NCBI GenBank assembly: GCA_028276145.1
Contig: JAPYWX010000081.1
Location: 1 to 6,914 of the forward strand
DNA: 6,914 nucleotides
Source: Spirochaetota bacterium
GTDB taxonomy: Bacteria; Spirochaetota; Brevinematia; DTOW01
Reading direction: 5' to 3'
Positions 1-4,803 of the stretch are shown here, piece by piece. The first letter of the stretch is position 1, and every line of letters starts with the position of its first letter. Both the position numbers and the translations under genes were made by a program. Below the pieces are notes generated by a model that was given only the letters and a program-made list of their open reading frames with translations, ran no database searches and was not told the DNA's origin.

Positions 1-1
1 T

Positions 2-373
2 ATAGCTAATTACTTACTTAATTCAAATGCTAGTCCATCGGTTAAGGCAAAGGTTGAGGTTTTGAGAACTTTTATGGAAGAACCTACAGTTCTTGATTGG
101 ATGCCACTTTACGAAGAGGTTAACTCTAAACCTAACTTATACAACGGTGTGTTTGTTATTTGGAAAGGCAGAATAGTAAATGTTGAGAAAGTTGGTAGTA
201 GTGCGAACTTTGTATTTGTTGTTCATGGTGATACGCCTTCATCAATAAAAGGTTTTATGAAAGCTAAGATGGATAACTTTTTGGACGGGTATGTTGGTGA
301 GGATATAAGGGTATTAGGTGAGATAGTGGCTGATAAAGATGTTTACCTTAAGGTTAGGAAAGTTCTGGAGTGA
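2..373 (+). CDS. C-terminal part of an unidentified protein with an OB-fold-like tail (5' end outside window)
   Basis: The frame is open from the first bases to TGA at 371-373, giving 123 visible residues. The TTG at 62 and later ATG codons are internal, because coding sense continues upstream of them. The first ~45 residues look helical (SPSVKAKVEVL, then PTVLDWMPLYEEV). The remainder alternates short hydrophobic strands with glycines: VFVIWKGRIVNVE, FVFVVHGD, then GEDIRVLGEIV and VYLKVRKVL. That pattern resembles a five-strand OB-fold of the kind seen at the C-terminus of some exported or nucleic-acid-binding proteins. I do not recognise the family, and the missing N-terminus prevents any statement about a signal peptide or other domains. 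It ends 58 bp before rpmB, with a promoter-like sequence between, so it may belong to an upstream transcript. Being a real gene end is well supported; the fold call is tentative. Confidence 0.75.
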   Translation: MANYLLNSNASPSVKAKVEVLRTFMEEPTVLDWMPLYEEVNSKPNLYNGVFVIWKGRIVNVEKVGSSANFVFVVHGDTPSSIKGFMKAKMDNFLDGYVGEDIRVLGEIVADKDVYLKVRKVLE

Positions 374-376
374 AAA

Positions 377-406
377 TTGAATTTTAGTTCTATTTTTTTA
401 TATACT
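377..406 (+). promoter_or_regulatory. Putative sigma-70-type promoter for rpmB
   Basis: A -35-like TTGAAT (377-382) is followed after 18 bp by TATACT (401-406), one mismatch from the -10 consensus. Initiation would fall near 413, giving a short leader that includes the strong Shine-Dalgarno GGAGG at 421-425. The same 18-bp spacing recurs in the putative promoters at 3286 and 4886, which mildly supports all three. In such AT-rich sequence chance matches are common. Confidence 0.45.
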
Positions 407-431
407 TTTCGGGGAAACGGGGAGGTTAGGA

Positions 432-626
432 ATGGCAAAGTGTGATATCTGCGGTAAGGGTCCAATGTTTGGGCATAATGTCAGCCACTCAAACAAGAAG
501 ACAAGGGCAGTATGGAAGCCTAATATACAAGTTAAGAAAATAAAAATTGGTGGTGTTACGAAGAGAGTTCATATATGTACTAAGTGCTTAAAGGCTGGTA
601 AGTTAGACCTTCTTACTAAGGTGTAG
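432..626 (+). CDS. rpmB: 50S ribosomal protein L28 (zinc-binding form)
   Basis: This 64-residue protein is a full-length L28, a small component of the large ribosomal subunit that contacts rRNA. The N-terminus MAKCDICGKGP, followed by FGHNVSHSNKKTRAVWKPNIQ, is the family signature. Two Cys pairs, C4/C7 and C49/C52, form the zinc-ribbon-type site of the Cys-containing (C+) L28 form, which many bacteria replace with a Cys-less paralogue under zinc limitation. The start ATG at 432 is fixed by a strong GGAGG at 421-425, six bases upstream, and by a promoter-like pair just before it. The next gene starts 3 bp after the TAG stop, and its ribosome-binding site (AAGGTG, 618-623) lies inside the last rpmB codons, so the two are almost certainly co-translated from one mRNA. 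Nothing is missing or unusual in the protein. Confidence 0.96.
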   Translation: MAKCDICGKGPMFGHNVSHSNKKTRAVWKPNIQVKKIKIGGVTKRVHICTKCLKAGKLDLLTKV

Positions 627-629
627 TTT

Positions 630-794
630 ATGCCTCCAGTGTATAAGAAAAAGTCAGGTTTTGACATAGAGAAAGCTTTTGTTATAGGGTTTATTATTCT
701 TATTTTCATTGTATCGTTTGGTATTTTGTTTATACCTAAGGATGTACTTTACAAGCTTTCTACTTTGCCGCTGTATGTGAATTTTGGTTTTTAG
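630..794 (+). CDS. Small single-pass membrane protein of unknown function (54 aa)
   Basis: An ATG at 630 opens a 54-codon frame ending at TAG 792-794. Coding status is supported by AAGGTG at 618-623 with a six-base spacer, by placement 3 bp after rpmB and immediately before holB, and by a sensible protein. A basic N-terminus (PVYKKKSG) and FDIEK lead into one strongly hydrophobic helix at about residues 16-35 (AFVIGFIILIFIVSFGILFI). A short tail begins PKDVLYKL. The Lys cluster before the helix suggests N-in orientation by the positive-inside rule, with the C-terminal ~19 residues outside. Its size and single helix recall SecE, but the conserved SecE amphipathic segment before the helix is not present, so I do not assign it. 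Function is unknown. The context suggests only that it is expressed with L28 and the clamp-loader subunit. Confidence 0.72.
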   Translation: MPPVYKKKSGFDIEKAFVIGFIILIFIVSFGILFIPKDVLYKLSTLPLYVNFGF

Positions 795-795
795 A

Positions 796-1926
796 ATGCT
801 CCTGAACAGAGATGTTGAGAAGATAATAACTTCTTATGTAAAAGAGCATAAATCAGGTGCTTTCATATTCAATGGCCCGAAGGGGGTCTTGAAACTTTTT
901 ACTTCAGAGCTGGTCAATAACTTAGTTTTTAAAGATTACGAAAGTTTCATACCTTTCAACCACCCTGATGTTTACGCTTATGGGGTTTATGACTATAACC
1001 TTTATTACAGGTTTTTCATTAACAATGTAACTAATGCTAATAAATTTGTTGAATTTTTTTTGAGGTTTTTTTCTTTTGTTTCTTCGTTGAGAACTGAGGT
1101 TGAACTCAGTGAAGATGCTATACTTTTTTTACATGAATTTAAAAGAACGAAAAGTTTAAACACTTCTAGAGTTGAAAAGTTTCTTGAGGGCTTAGAAGAT
1201 GTAGTAGAGAAGGTTAGTAAGATAAGGAGTGTAGGGATAGATGTCATAAGGGATGTTTCAGATTTTGTTAGTAGGACTTCTATTTCTGGTGGTAAGGTTG
1301 TTATAATTTCTGGGTTTGAAAATGCTACTACTGAGGCACAGAATTCTTTCTTAAAAGTGCTTGAAGAACTACCGAATAATACTTTTGTTGTTCTTATCAC
1401 TAATGAGCTTGACAGGGTTTTGCCAACAATAAGGTCCAGGTCTTTTATAGTCAATTTCATGTATTTGAAGGGGTTAGATATAAAGGGTATTTTTGGGGAT
1501 ACTTTTGATGTTGATGAAGGTAGGTATTATTCAATCTACAATTTAGTTGTTGATAGTGTTTATGATGTTAGGTCTAGATTAAAGAAGCTTGTATCTAAGG
1601 GCTTTTTTTCTAGTGATACTTCAAGTATTGTTGAAGTGGCTAATGAGTTTTCTGAGGATGAAATACTGACAAAGCTGTTTTTTGATTTATCCAGTGAGGT
1701 ACTTAATACATTGCTTTTGATAAGGGGTAAGATTGCGGGTTTGGATGTTGAATTCCCCAATGAGTTTCTTAGTTTGGTTGATAGAGAGAAGTTGAAGAAG
1801 TACAACATAGCCAAGCTTACGAAATTACAGAAACTACTTGATGAAAGCTACTACAATGTCTATGTCTACAACATAGACCCAAGGATTGTCATTTCTAACT
1901 TTTTGTTGGAGTGCTTGAGTACTTAA
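796..1926 (+). CDS. holB: DNA polymerase III delta-prime-like clamp-loader subunit
   Basis: Delta-prime is a rigid AAA+ subunit of the clamp loader that places the sliding clamp on DNA. Numbering from ATG 796 gives 376 residues. The diagnostic core is present: GPKG (27-30) at the Walker A position, HPD (56-58), GIDVIRDV (147-154), the strand VVIISGFENA (168-177), NSFLKVLEELP (183-193) and TIRSRS (211-216). The Walker A lacks GKT/S and the SRC sensor reads SRS. An inactive ATP site is normal for delta-prime, but the Cys to Ser change is less usual. The usual four-Cys zinc module is absent. About 88 residues (59-146), hydrophobic then coiled, separate HPD from the IR motif, where E. coli has about 15. 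The C-terminal helical collar ends in DPRIVISNFLLECL. A TTG at 784 could extend the frame by four residues and overlap the previous gene. ATG 796, one base after that stop, is preferred. Neither has a clear Shine-Dalgarno, so translational coupling is likely. Confidence 0.85.
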   Translation: MLLNRDVEKIITSYVKEHKSGAFIFNGPKGVLKLFTSELVNNLVFKDYESFIPFNHPDVYAYGVYDYNLYYRFFINNVTNANKFVEFFLRFFSFVSSLRTEVELSEDAILFLHEFKRTKSLNTSRVEKFLEGLEDVVEKVSKIRSVGIDVIRDVSDFVSRTSISGGKVVIISGFENATTEAQNSFLKVLEELPNNTFVVLITNELDRVLPTIRSRSFIVNFMYLKGLDIKGIFGDTFDVDEGRYYSIYNLVVDSVYDVRSRLKKLVSKGFFSSDTSSIVEVANEFSEDEILTKLFFDLSSEVLNTLLLIRGKIAGLDVEFPNEFLSLVDREKLKKYNIAKLTKLQKLLDESYYNVYVYNIDPRIVISNFLLECLST

Positions 1927-1985
1927 TGAGGCGAAAACATAAACAAAAAATACGTTTTAGAAGGGTAGGTAGGCGAGATTATTGA
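1926..1985 (+). CDS. Possible 19-residue highly basic peptide, start overlapping the holB stop
   Basis: The holB stop TAA (1924-1926) shares its final A with an ATG, giving TAATG, an arrangement typical of translational coupling. The frame reads MRRKHKQKIRFRRVGRRDY and stops with TGA at 1983-1985. Ten of 19 residues are Arg or Lys. The AGG/CGA/AAA codons come from purine-rich sequence, so the composition could be accidental, and there is no independent ribosome-binding site. No family is recognised. It could also be an untranslated stretch, or the remnant of a ribosomal-protein-like tail. Reported because the overlap geometry is suggestive; coding status is uncertain. Confidence 0.22.
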   Translation: MRRKHKQKIRFRRVGRRDY

Positions 1986-2017
1986 GTTTTTAAATTGCTT
2001 ACCGAAAATTTAAAATT

Positions 2018-2827
2018 ATGTATATGAAAAATTGGGTTTTGTTTTTTGGAATATTTCTTGTATTTTCTGTTTCTGGGTATGCTAGTTATGAGATTGCTAA
2101 TTCGAAGTATTTGAAGGGCGATATCAATGGTGCTTTATATGAAGTTACCAAGGATATAACTAGTGGTGTTAGGGATAGTAGACTCTATTATTTGGCTATA
2201 AAGATTCTAAAAAATGATTTGAAAGACTATCCTAGGGCTATTGACTATACCGTTGAGGCTATAAAGCTATTTCCTCAGGAAAGTAAAAACTTTTCTGTTG
2301 AGCTTGCGGAGCTTTATTTCCTTTCAGGTAAGTACGACAAATCTCTTGCCATTTTATTGAATATGAATTCTGAGTATCCTGGGGATGCTAGAATACTTTA
2401 CTTGATAGGTGTCAACTATTATTATACGGGACGTTATTACAAAGCTGTAGCTTCTTTTGAAGCTTCGAGGTACTTGGGGAATAAGAGTTTGGAGCTTTAT
2501 GAATTTTTAGGTAAGTCGTATAGCAAAGTAGGTAGGTACAGAGAGGCACTTGAGTTATTGTCTTATGTTTATAACTCTACTGGCAGAAAGGATATACTTG
2601 CACAAATTGTTGAGATAGCAAATATTCTTGATGTTAGCTATTCTGATTATATTGTAAAAAAATCACAAGTGCCTACTGTTCCTTCTTCTGGTGCTCAACA
2701 ACAGTTGAGGAAAACTAGTGGTACTCAGGTATCTCAACCAGCTCAGCAGCAGTTACCTTCAGTGAGTGAAGAATCAAAAGCGGAAGGGGGCCAGCCTTCG
2801 GAATCTACTTCTCAGGAATCTAACTAA
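2018..2827 (+). CDS. Secreted TPR-repeat protein with a low-complexity tail
   Basis: Translation gives 269 residues from ATG 2018; ATG 2024 is an equally good start. The N-terminus is a signal peptide: a Lys, a hydrophobic core (WVLFFGIFLVFSVS), then GYA with probable signal peptidase I cleavage after A22. There is no lipobox cysteine, so it is probably soluble in the periplasm or exported. Residues ~24-190 are helical hairpins of TPR type. The clearest are ~97-121 (LAELYFLSGKYDKSLAILL), ~126-154 (YLIGVNYYYTGRYYKAVASF) and ~160-190 (FLGKSYSKVGRYREALELL), with weaker copies before them. From ~217 to the end the chain is Ser/Gln/Pro/Glu-rich with AQQQL twice, probably disordered. TPR proteins bind other proteins; the partner is unknown. 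There is no Shine-Dalgarno. The repeat array follows, then an S41 protease, which invites comparison with TPR adaptors of such proteases. Confidence 0.85.
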   Translation: MYMKNWVLFFGIFLVFSVSGYASYEIANSKYLKGDINGALYEVTKDITSGVRDSRLYYLAIKILKNDLKDYPRAIDYTVEAIKLFPQESKNFSVELAELYFLSGKYDKSLAILLNMNSEYPGDARILYLIGVNYYYTGRYYKAVASFEASRYLGNKSLELYEFLGKSYSKVGRYREALELLSYVYNSTGRKDILAQIVEIANILDVSYSDYIVKKSQVPTVPSSGAQQQLRKTSGTQVSQPAQQQLPSVSEESKAEGGQPSESTSQESN

Positions 2828-2894
2828 ATTAAAAAGTCTGTTTTACCTGACATCTTTTCATATTAATTAATCAAACTGATTTTAAGATAATTTT

Positions 2895-2939
2895 GTGCTA
2901 AATAGCACTTCGTGCTAAAAGCACCTTTGCTTATAGCTT
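2895..2939. repeat. GTGCT/AGCAC palindrome cluster 1 (two intact units, one degenerate)
   Basis: Unit 1 is GTGCT-AAAT-AGCAC (2895-2908) and unit 2 is GTGCT-AAA-AGCAC (2912-2924), separated by TTC. A decayed third unit, TTGCT-TAT-AGCTT, lies at 2927-2939. Each unit is a 5-bp inverted repeat around 3-4 bases. The AGCAC of one unit can equally pair with the GTGCT of the next, so two alternative folding registers exist. This is the first structured element after the TPR gene stop. Confidence 0.85.
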
Positions 2940-2955
2940 TCATATTAAACTATTG

Positions 2956-2972
2956 AAGAGGTGGGACCTCTT
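2956..2972. repeat. Hairpin AAGAGGT / ACCTCTT with GGG loop
   Basis: Perfect 7-bp inverted repeat (2956-2962 with 2966-2972) around a three-base loop. The core GAGGT/ACCTC with a three-base loop is shared with the hairpins at 3096-3120 (lengthened to GGGGT/ACCCC) and 3263-3285. No T-tract follows on either strand, so it is not a canonical intrinsic terminator. Confidence 0.8.
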
Positions 2973-2983
2973 GCTCTGAGAAG

Positions 2984-3010
2984 TGAAGAGAGTGGTGTAC
3001 CTCCTCTTCA
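2984..3010. repeat. Imperfect hairpin TGAAGAG / CTCTTCA with GGT-GT-ACC apex
   Basis: Outer arms TGAAGAG (2984-2990) and CTCTTCA (3004-3010) pair perfectly over 7 bp. Inside, GGT (2994-2996) and ACC (2999-3001) are complementary around GT, separated from the outer stem by a few unpaired bases. The GGT/ACC apex again resembles the neighbouring hairpins, suggesting a duplicated and decayed member of the same family. Confidence 0.65.
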
Positions 3011-3023
3011 TCAAATAGGTTGG

Positions 3024-3070
3024 GTGCTTAACAGCACGTCGTGCTTAATAGCGCTAGTGCTTAATAGCAC
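3024..3070. repeat. GTGCT/AGCAC palindrome cluster 2 (three units)
   Basis: Units are GTGCT-TAAC-AGCAC (3024-3037), GTGCT-TAAT-AGCGC (3041-3054) and GTGCT-TAAT-AGCAC (3057-3070), separated by GTC and TA. The period is 17 then 16 bp. The AGCGC arm of the middle unit still pairs with GTGCT in RNA through a G-U wobble, which hints that RNA pairing matters, although a single case is weak evidence. Confidence 0.87.
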
Positions 3071-3095
3071 TTTCTTATTCAAATATTCTAGGAAG

Positions 3096-3120
3096 TGAGG
3101 AGGGGTGAAACCCCTCCTCA
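3096..3120. repeat. Strong hairpin, perfect 11-bp stem with GAA loop
   Basis: TGAGGAGGGGT (3096-3106) and ACCCCTCCTCA (3110-3120) are exact complements around a GAA loop. Seven of the eleven pairs are G-C, very stable for this AT-rich segment. The next bases are TAAAATAGGG, without a T-tract, so intrinsic termination is not the obvious role on either strand. Confidence 0.88.
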
Positions 3121-3127
3121 TAAAATA

Positions 3128-3143
3128 GGGTGGGAGGGTGGGG
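3128..3143 (+). other. G-quadruplex motif with single-base loops
   Basis: The sequence GGGTGGGAGGGTGGGG has four G-tracts of three or more separated by single T, A and T bases. This is the most stable class of intramolecular parallel G-quadruplex, in DNA or RNA. It sits between the 11-bp hairpin and a terminator-like hairpin, and its last G begins the latter's stem. It appears to have arisen from the AAATAGG/TGGG spacer segment that also follows the first module at 3011-3024. Confidence 0.8.
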
Positions 3144-3173
3144 CTACTTAAAGGTGATGAGTAGCACCTTTTT
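3143..3173 (+). terminator. Terminator-like hairpin followed by TTTTT
   Basis: GCTACT (3143-3148) pairs with AGTAGC (3160-3165) around an 11-base loop. After ACC comes TTTTT (3169-3173). The stem could be lengthened by GG/CC across one mismatch. The T-tract close to the stem gives the best intrinsic-terminator geometry in the region for transcripts from the TPR gene, but the stem is short. The first stem base is shared with the G-quadruplex, so the two structures would compete. Confidence 0.4.
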
Positions 3174-3179
3174 AATTAA

Positions 3180-3254
3180 GTGCTTTAAGCACTTTGTGCT
3201 TTAAGCACCTTGTGCTTGAAGCACCTGTGTATAACAGTGCTTCTTATTAAGCAT
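3180..3254. repeat. GTGCT/AGCAC palindrome cluster 3 (three intact units plus a degenerate one)
   Basis: Units at 3180-3192 (loop TTA), 3196-3208 (loop TTA) and 3212-3224 (loop TGA) repeat with an exact 16-bp period, with TTT and CTT between them. A further GTGCTT (3237-3242) can pair imperfectly with AAGCAT (3249-3254). In the alternative register, AGCAC at 3220-3224 plus TGT pairs with ACA plus GTGCT ending at 3241, an 8-bp stem with one bulged C. This is the most regular of the three clusters and lies closest to the protease promoter. Confidence 0.87.
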
Positions 3255-3262
3255 TGTAGAAT

Positions 3263-3285
3263 GTTGAGAGGTGTAACCTCTCAAC
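3263..3285. repeat. Perfect 10-bp hairpin with GTA loop upstream of the protease promoter
   Basis: GTTGAGAGGT (3263-3272) and ACCTCTCAAC (3276-3285) are exact complements around GTA. It shares the GAGGT/ACCTC core with the earlier hairpins and abuts the putative -35 box at 3286. As DNA it could be an operator. As RNA it would end a read-through transcript from upstream. It is followed by an A-rich, not T-rich, stretch, so it is not a canonical terminator on the + strand. Confidence 0.85.
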
Positions 3286-3315
3286 TTGAAAAAATTTAAA
3301 AAATAACTTTATATT
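3286..3315 (+). promoter_or_regulatory. Putative promoter for the S41 protease gene
   Basis: TTGAAA (3286-3291) and TATATT (3310-3315) are separated by 18 bp. Initiation near 3322 would leave 13 bases before ATG 3335 or 34 before ATG 3356. The -35 box directly abuts the 10-bp palindrome at 3263-3285, a placement where a bound protein could influence polymerase. Confidence 0.45.
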
Positions 3316-3334
3316 ACTCTTTAGGTTTCTTGTC

Positions 3335-4783
3335 ATGAAAGGAGTGTGGGAGTTTATGAAGAAATACTCGAAGGTTATAATATTTGTTTCTTTGGTTCTT
3401 GTTTTGTTTTTTGTTCTAGTGGTATCCTTTGCACCTATTTTTGGTAGTAAGGGAGCTGTAAGTAGGATTTACGACAAGGATGATGATTATTACTATTATT
3501 TGGAGATATTTAACTCTGTTTACAACACGATAAAAAGTAGTTATGTTGATGAGGATAAAACCTCTGCAAAGACTCTATTCCAAGGTGCTATAAAGGGAAT
3601 GCTAGAAAGTTTAGGTGACCCTCACACTGCGTTCTTGACTGAGGATGATTTCAAAGAACTTACTGTTGAGACTAGTGGTAAGTTCGGGGGTTTAGGAATA
3701 CATATTTCTTCTAAGGATGGATATATATATGTAGTTTCACCGATAGAAGGTACACCGGCATATAGAGAGGGTATAAAGCCAGGTGATTACATAATATATA
3801 TTGAGGACCAATCAACTAAAGGTATGCCTGTTGATAAGGCAGTTAAGCTACTTAGAGGTACGCCCGGTACAAAGGTAAAGATAACAATAAGAAGGGGGGA
3901 CCAGATATTTGATAAAGTTTTAACGCGAGAGATTATAAATATTCCTACTGTGAAGTGGGGATTCATAAGTGAAGGTAATGAAAACGTTGCTTATATAAAG
4001 ATAACTCAATTTTCAGGAACAACATTTGACTCGTTTGTTAATGCAGTTAAGGAGATTGATAAATCTGATAAGCAGGTTAAGGGGGTTATTATAGACCTTA
4101 GATACAATCCTGGTGGGCTTCTTGATGAAGTTTTAAGAATACTTGATGTTATTATTCCTAAGGGGCTTTTGCTTGAGACTAGGGGGAGAATTGAAGGTGC
4201 ATCGTCTAAGACTTACGCTTCGGGCAATAAACCTATAATACCTTTGGATGTACCTATGGTAGTAATCATAAACGAAGGGTCTGCTTCAGCTTCAGAAATA
4301 ATGGCTGGTGTTTTACAGGATACTCATAGAGCTGTAGTAATAGGTAAAAAGAGTTTCGGTAAAGGTTCCGTTCAGACAGTTAGGCAATTACCAGATGGCT
4401 CAGGATTTAGACTCACTATAGCAAGGTACTACTTGCCTTCAGGTAGAACTCCTGATAAGGTTGGTATAACTCCTGATATTGAGGTAAAGACTTTTGATTT
4501 ATCTGAAGAGGTACAGGCCAACATATTAAAGGTTGAAAAAGAAGGATACATAAGGGAATATATGAAAGGTAAGGAATCTCTTTCAAATGAGGATGTAGAT
4601 AAACTAGATAAGATTTTGAGAGATAAGGGGATAGTGCTTGACAAAAGAATAATAAGAACGCTAGCTCTTAGAGAGATACCTGGCATACCTCTTTATGACC
4701 CAGAAGATGAGTTTATAATAAAAGCAAAAGAGATATTAGAGAACTACGACAAGTATAGAAAAGAATTTGTAGCGTATAACTAG
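3335..4783 (+). CDS. ctpA: S41 family C-terminal processing protease (CtpA/Prc-like)
   Basis: These serine proteases act at the cytoplasmic membrane's outer face, trimming or degrading envelope proteins from the C-terminus. Numbering from ATG 3335 gives 482 residues. A signal anchor spans ~12-33. An N-terminal helical part contains GDPHTAFL (94-101). A PDZ domain covers ~118-188 (GGLGIHI, then GIKPGDYIIYI). The protease core includes VIIDLRYNPGG (251-261) and EGSASASEI (314-322). Ser318 and Lys343 (in SFGKG) are 25 residues apart, matching the Ser-Lys dyad of Prc and CtpB. Gln347 matches the third catalytic residue. The ~100-residue C-terminal tail is helical and charged. All key residues are present, so it should be active. 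ATG 3356 is an alternative start: it has AAAGGAG/GGGAG upstream, although spacing is imperfect, and it still leaves MKKYSKV before the anchor. It is probably its own transcription unit, with hairpins on both sides. Confidence 0.95.
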   Translation: MKGVWEFMKKYSKVIIFVSLVLVLFFVLVVSFAPIFGSKGAVSRIYDKDDDYYYYLEIFNSVYNTIKSSYVDEDKTSAKTLFQGAIKGMLESLGDPHTAFLTEDDFKELTVETSGKFGGLGIHISSKDGYIYVVSPIEGTPAYREGIKPGDYIIYIEDQSTKGMPVDKAVKLLRGTPGTKVKITIRRGDQIFDKVLTREIINIPTVKWGFISEGNENVAYIKITQFSGTTFDSFVNAVKEIDKSDKQVKGVIIDLRYNPGGLLDEVLRILDVIIPKGLLLETRGRIEGASSKTYASGNKPIIPLDVPMVVIINEGSASASEIMAGVLQDTHRAVVIGKKSFGKGSVQTVRQLPDGSGFRLTIARYYLPSGRTPDKVGITPDIEVKTFDLSEEVQANILKVEKEGYIREYMKGKESLSNEDVDKLDKILRDKGIVLDKRIIRTLALREIPGIPLYDPEDEFIIKAKEILENYDKYRKEFVAYN

Positions 4784-4799
4784 AGGTTATCTCTATTTT
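4781..4799 (+). terminator. Small hairpin at the protease stop codon with TTTT
   Basis: TAGAG (4781-4785, including the stop codon) pairs with CTCTA (4791-4795) around GTTAT, followed by TTTT before a G. The five-pair stem is weak. It may assist the stronger structure just downstream rather than terminate alone. Confidence 0.3.
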
Positions 4800-4803
4800 G
4801 TTG

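Larger units (their letters stand above)
2828..3334. other. Gene-free but highly structured intergenic region
   Basis: No convincing ORF exists on either strand across these 507 bp. The first ~65 bp are plain AT-rich sequence with a small ATTAATTAAT palindrome. From 2895 to 3285 there are three diverged modules. Each begins with a cluster of about three GTGCT/AGCAC palindromes, continues with ~25-40 bp of AT-rich spacer starting near CTTATT or CTTATA, and ends in a strong GAGGT/ACCTC-type hairpin. After the hairpins, 3011-3024 and 3121-3134 share a related 14-mer (12 of 14 identical, AAATAGG then TGGG). The second module also carries a G-quadruplex motif and a terminator-like hairpin. The last 50 bp hold the putative protease promoter. 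Individual elements are listed separately. Confidence 0.85.

Noticed and set aside
62..373. A complete 103-residue gene starting at TTG 62
   Set aside because: The same frame stays open to base 2 with coding-like sequence, and there is no ribosome-binding site before the TTG. It is the end of a longer gene.
630..794. SecE identity for the small membrane protein
   Set aside because: One helix and small size fit, but the conserved SecE region before the helix is not visible and the usual nusG neighbour is absent.
1005..1460. Minus-strand open frame opposite holB
   Set aside because: It is rich in Ser, Thr and Leu, as expected from the complement of AT-biased coding DNA. The plus-strand frame has clear clamp-loader motifs. 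The same applies to the shorter minus-strand frames at 1560-1814 and 4429-4686.
3188..3216. CIRCE-type HrcA operator (AGCACTC with GAGTGCT)
   Set aside because: The half-sites AGCAC/GTGCT look similar, but CIRCE has nine-base arms TTAGCACTC/GAGTGCTAA around a nine-base spacer. Here arms are five bases and spacers 3-4, in tandem.
2895..3254. CRISPR array suggested by regularly repeated short sequences
   Set aside because: Repeats are 13-14 bp palindromes separated by only 2-3 bases, not 24-40 bp repeats with unique spacers of similar length, and no cas genes are present.
3261..3299. A 12-codon ORF (ATG to TAA) through the 10-bp hairpin, as a leader peptide for ctpA
   Set aside because: It lies across and upstream of the putative promoter, has no ribosome-binding site, and its sequence is dictated by the palindrome.
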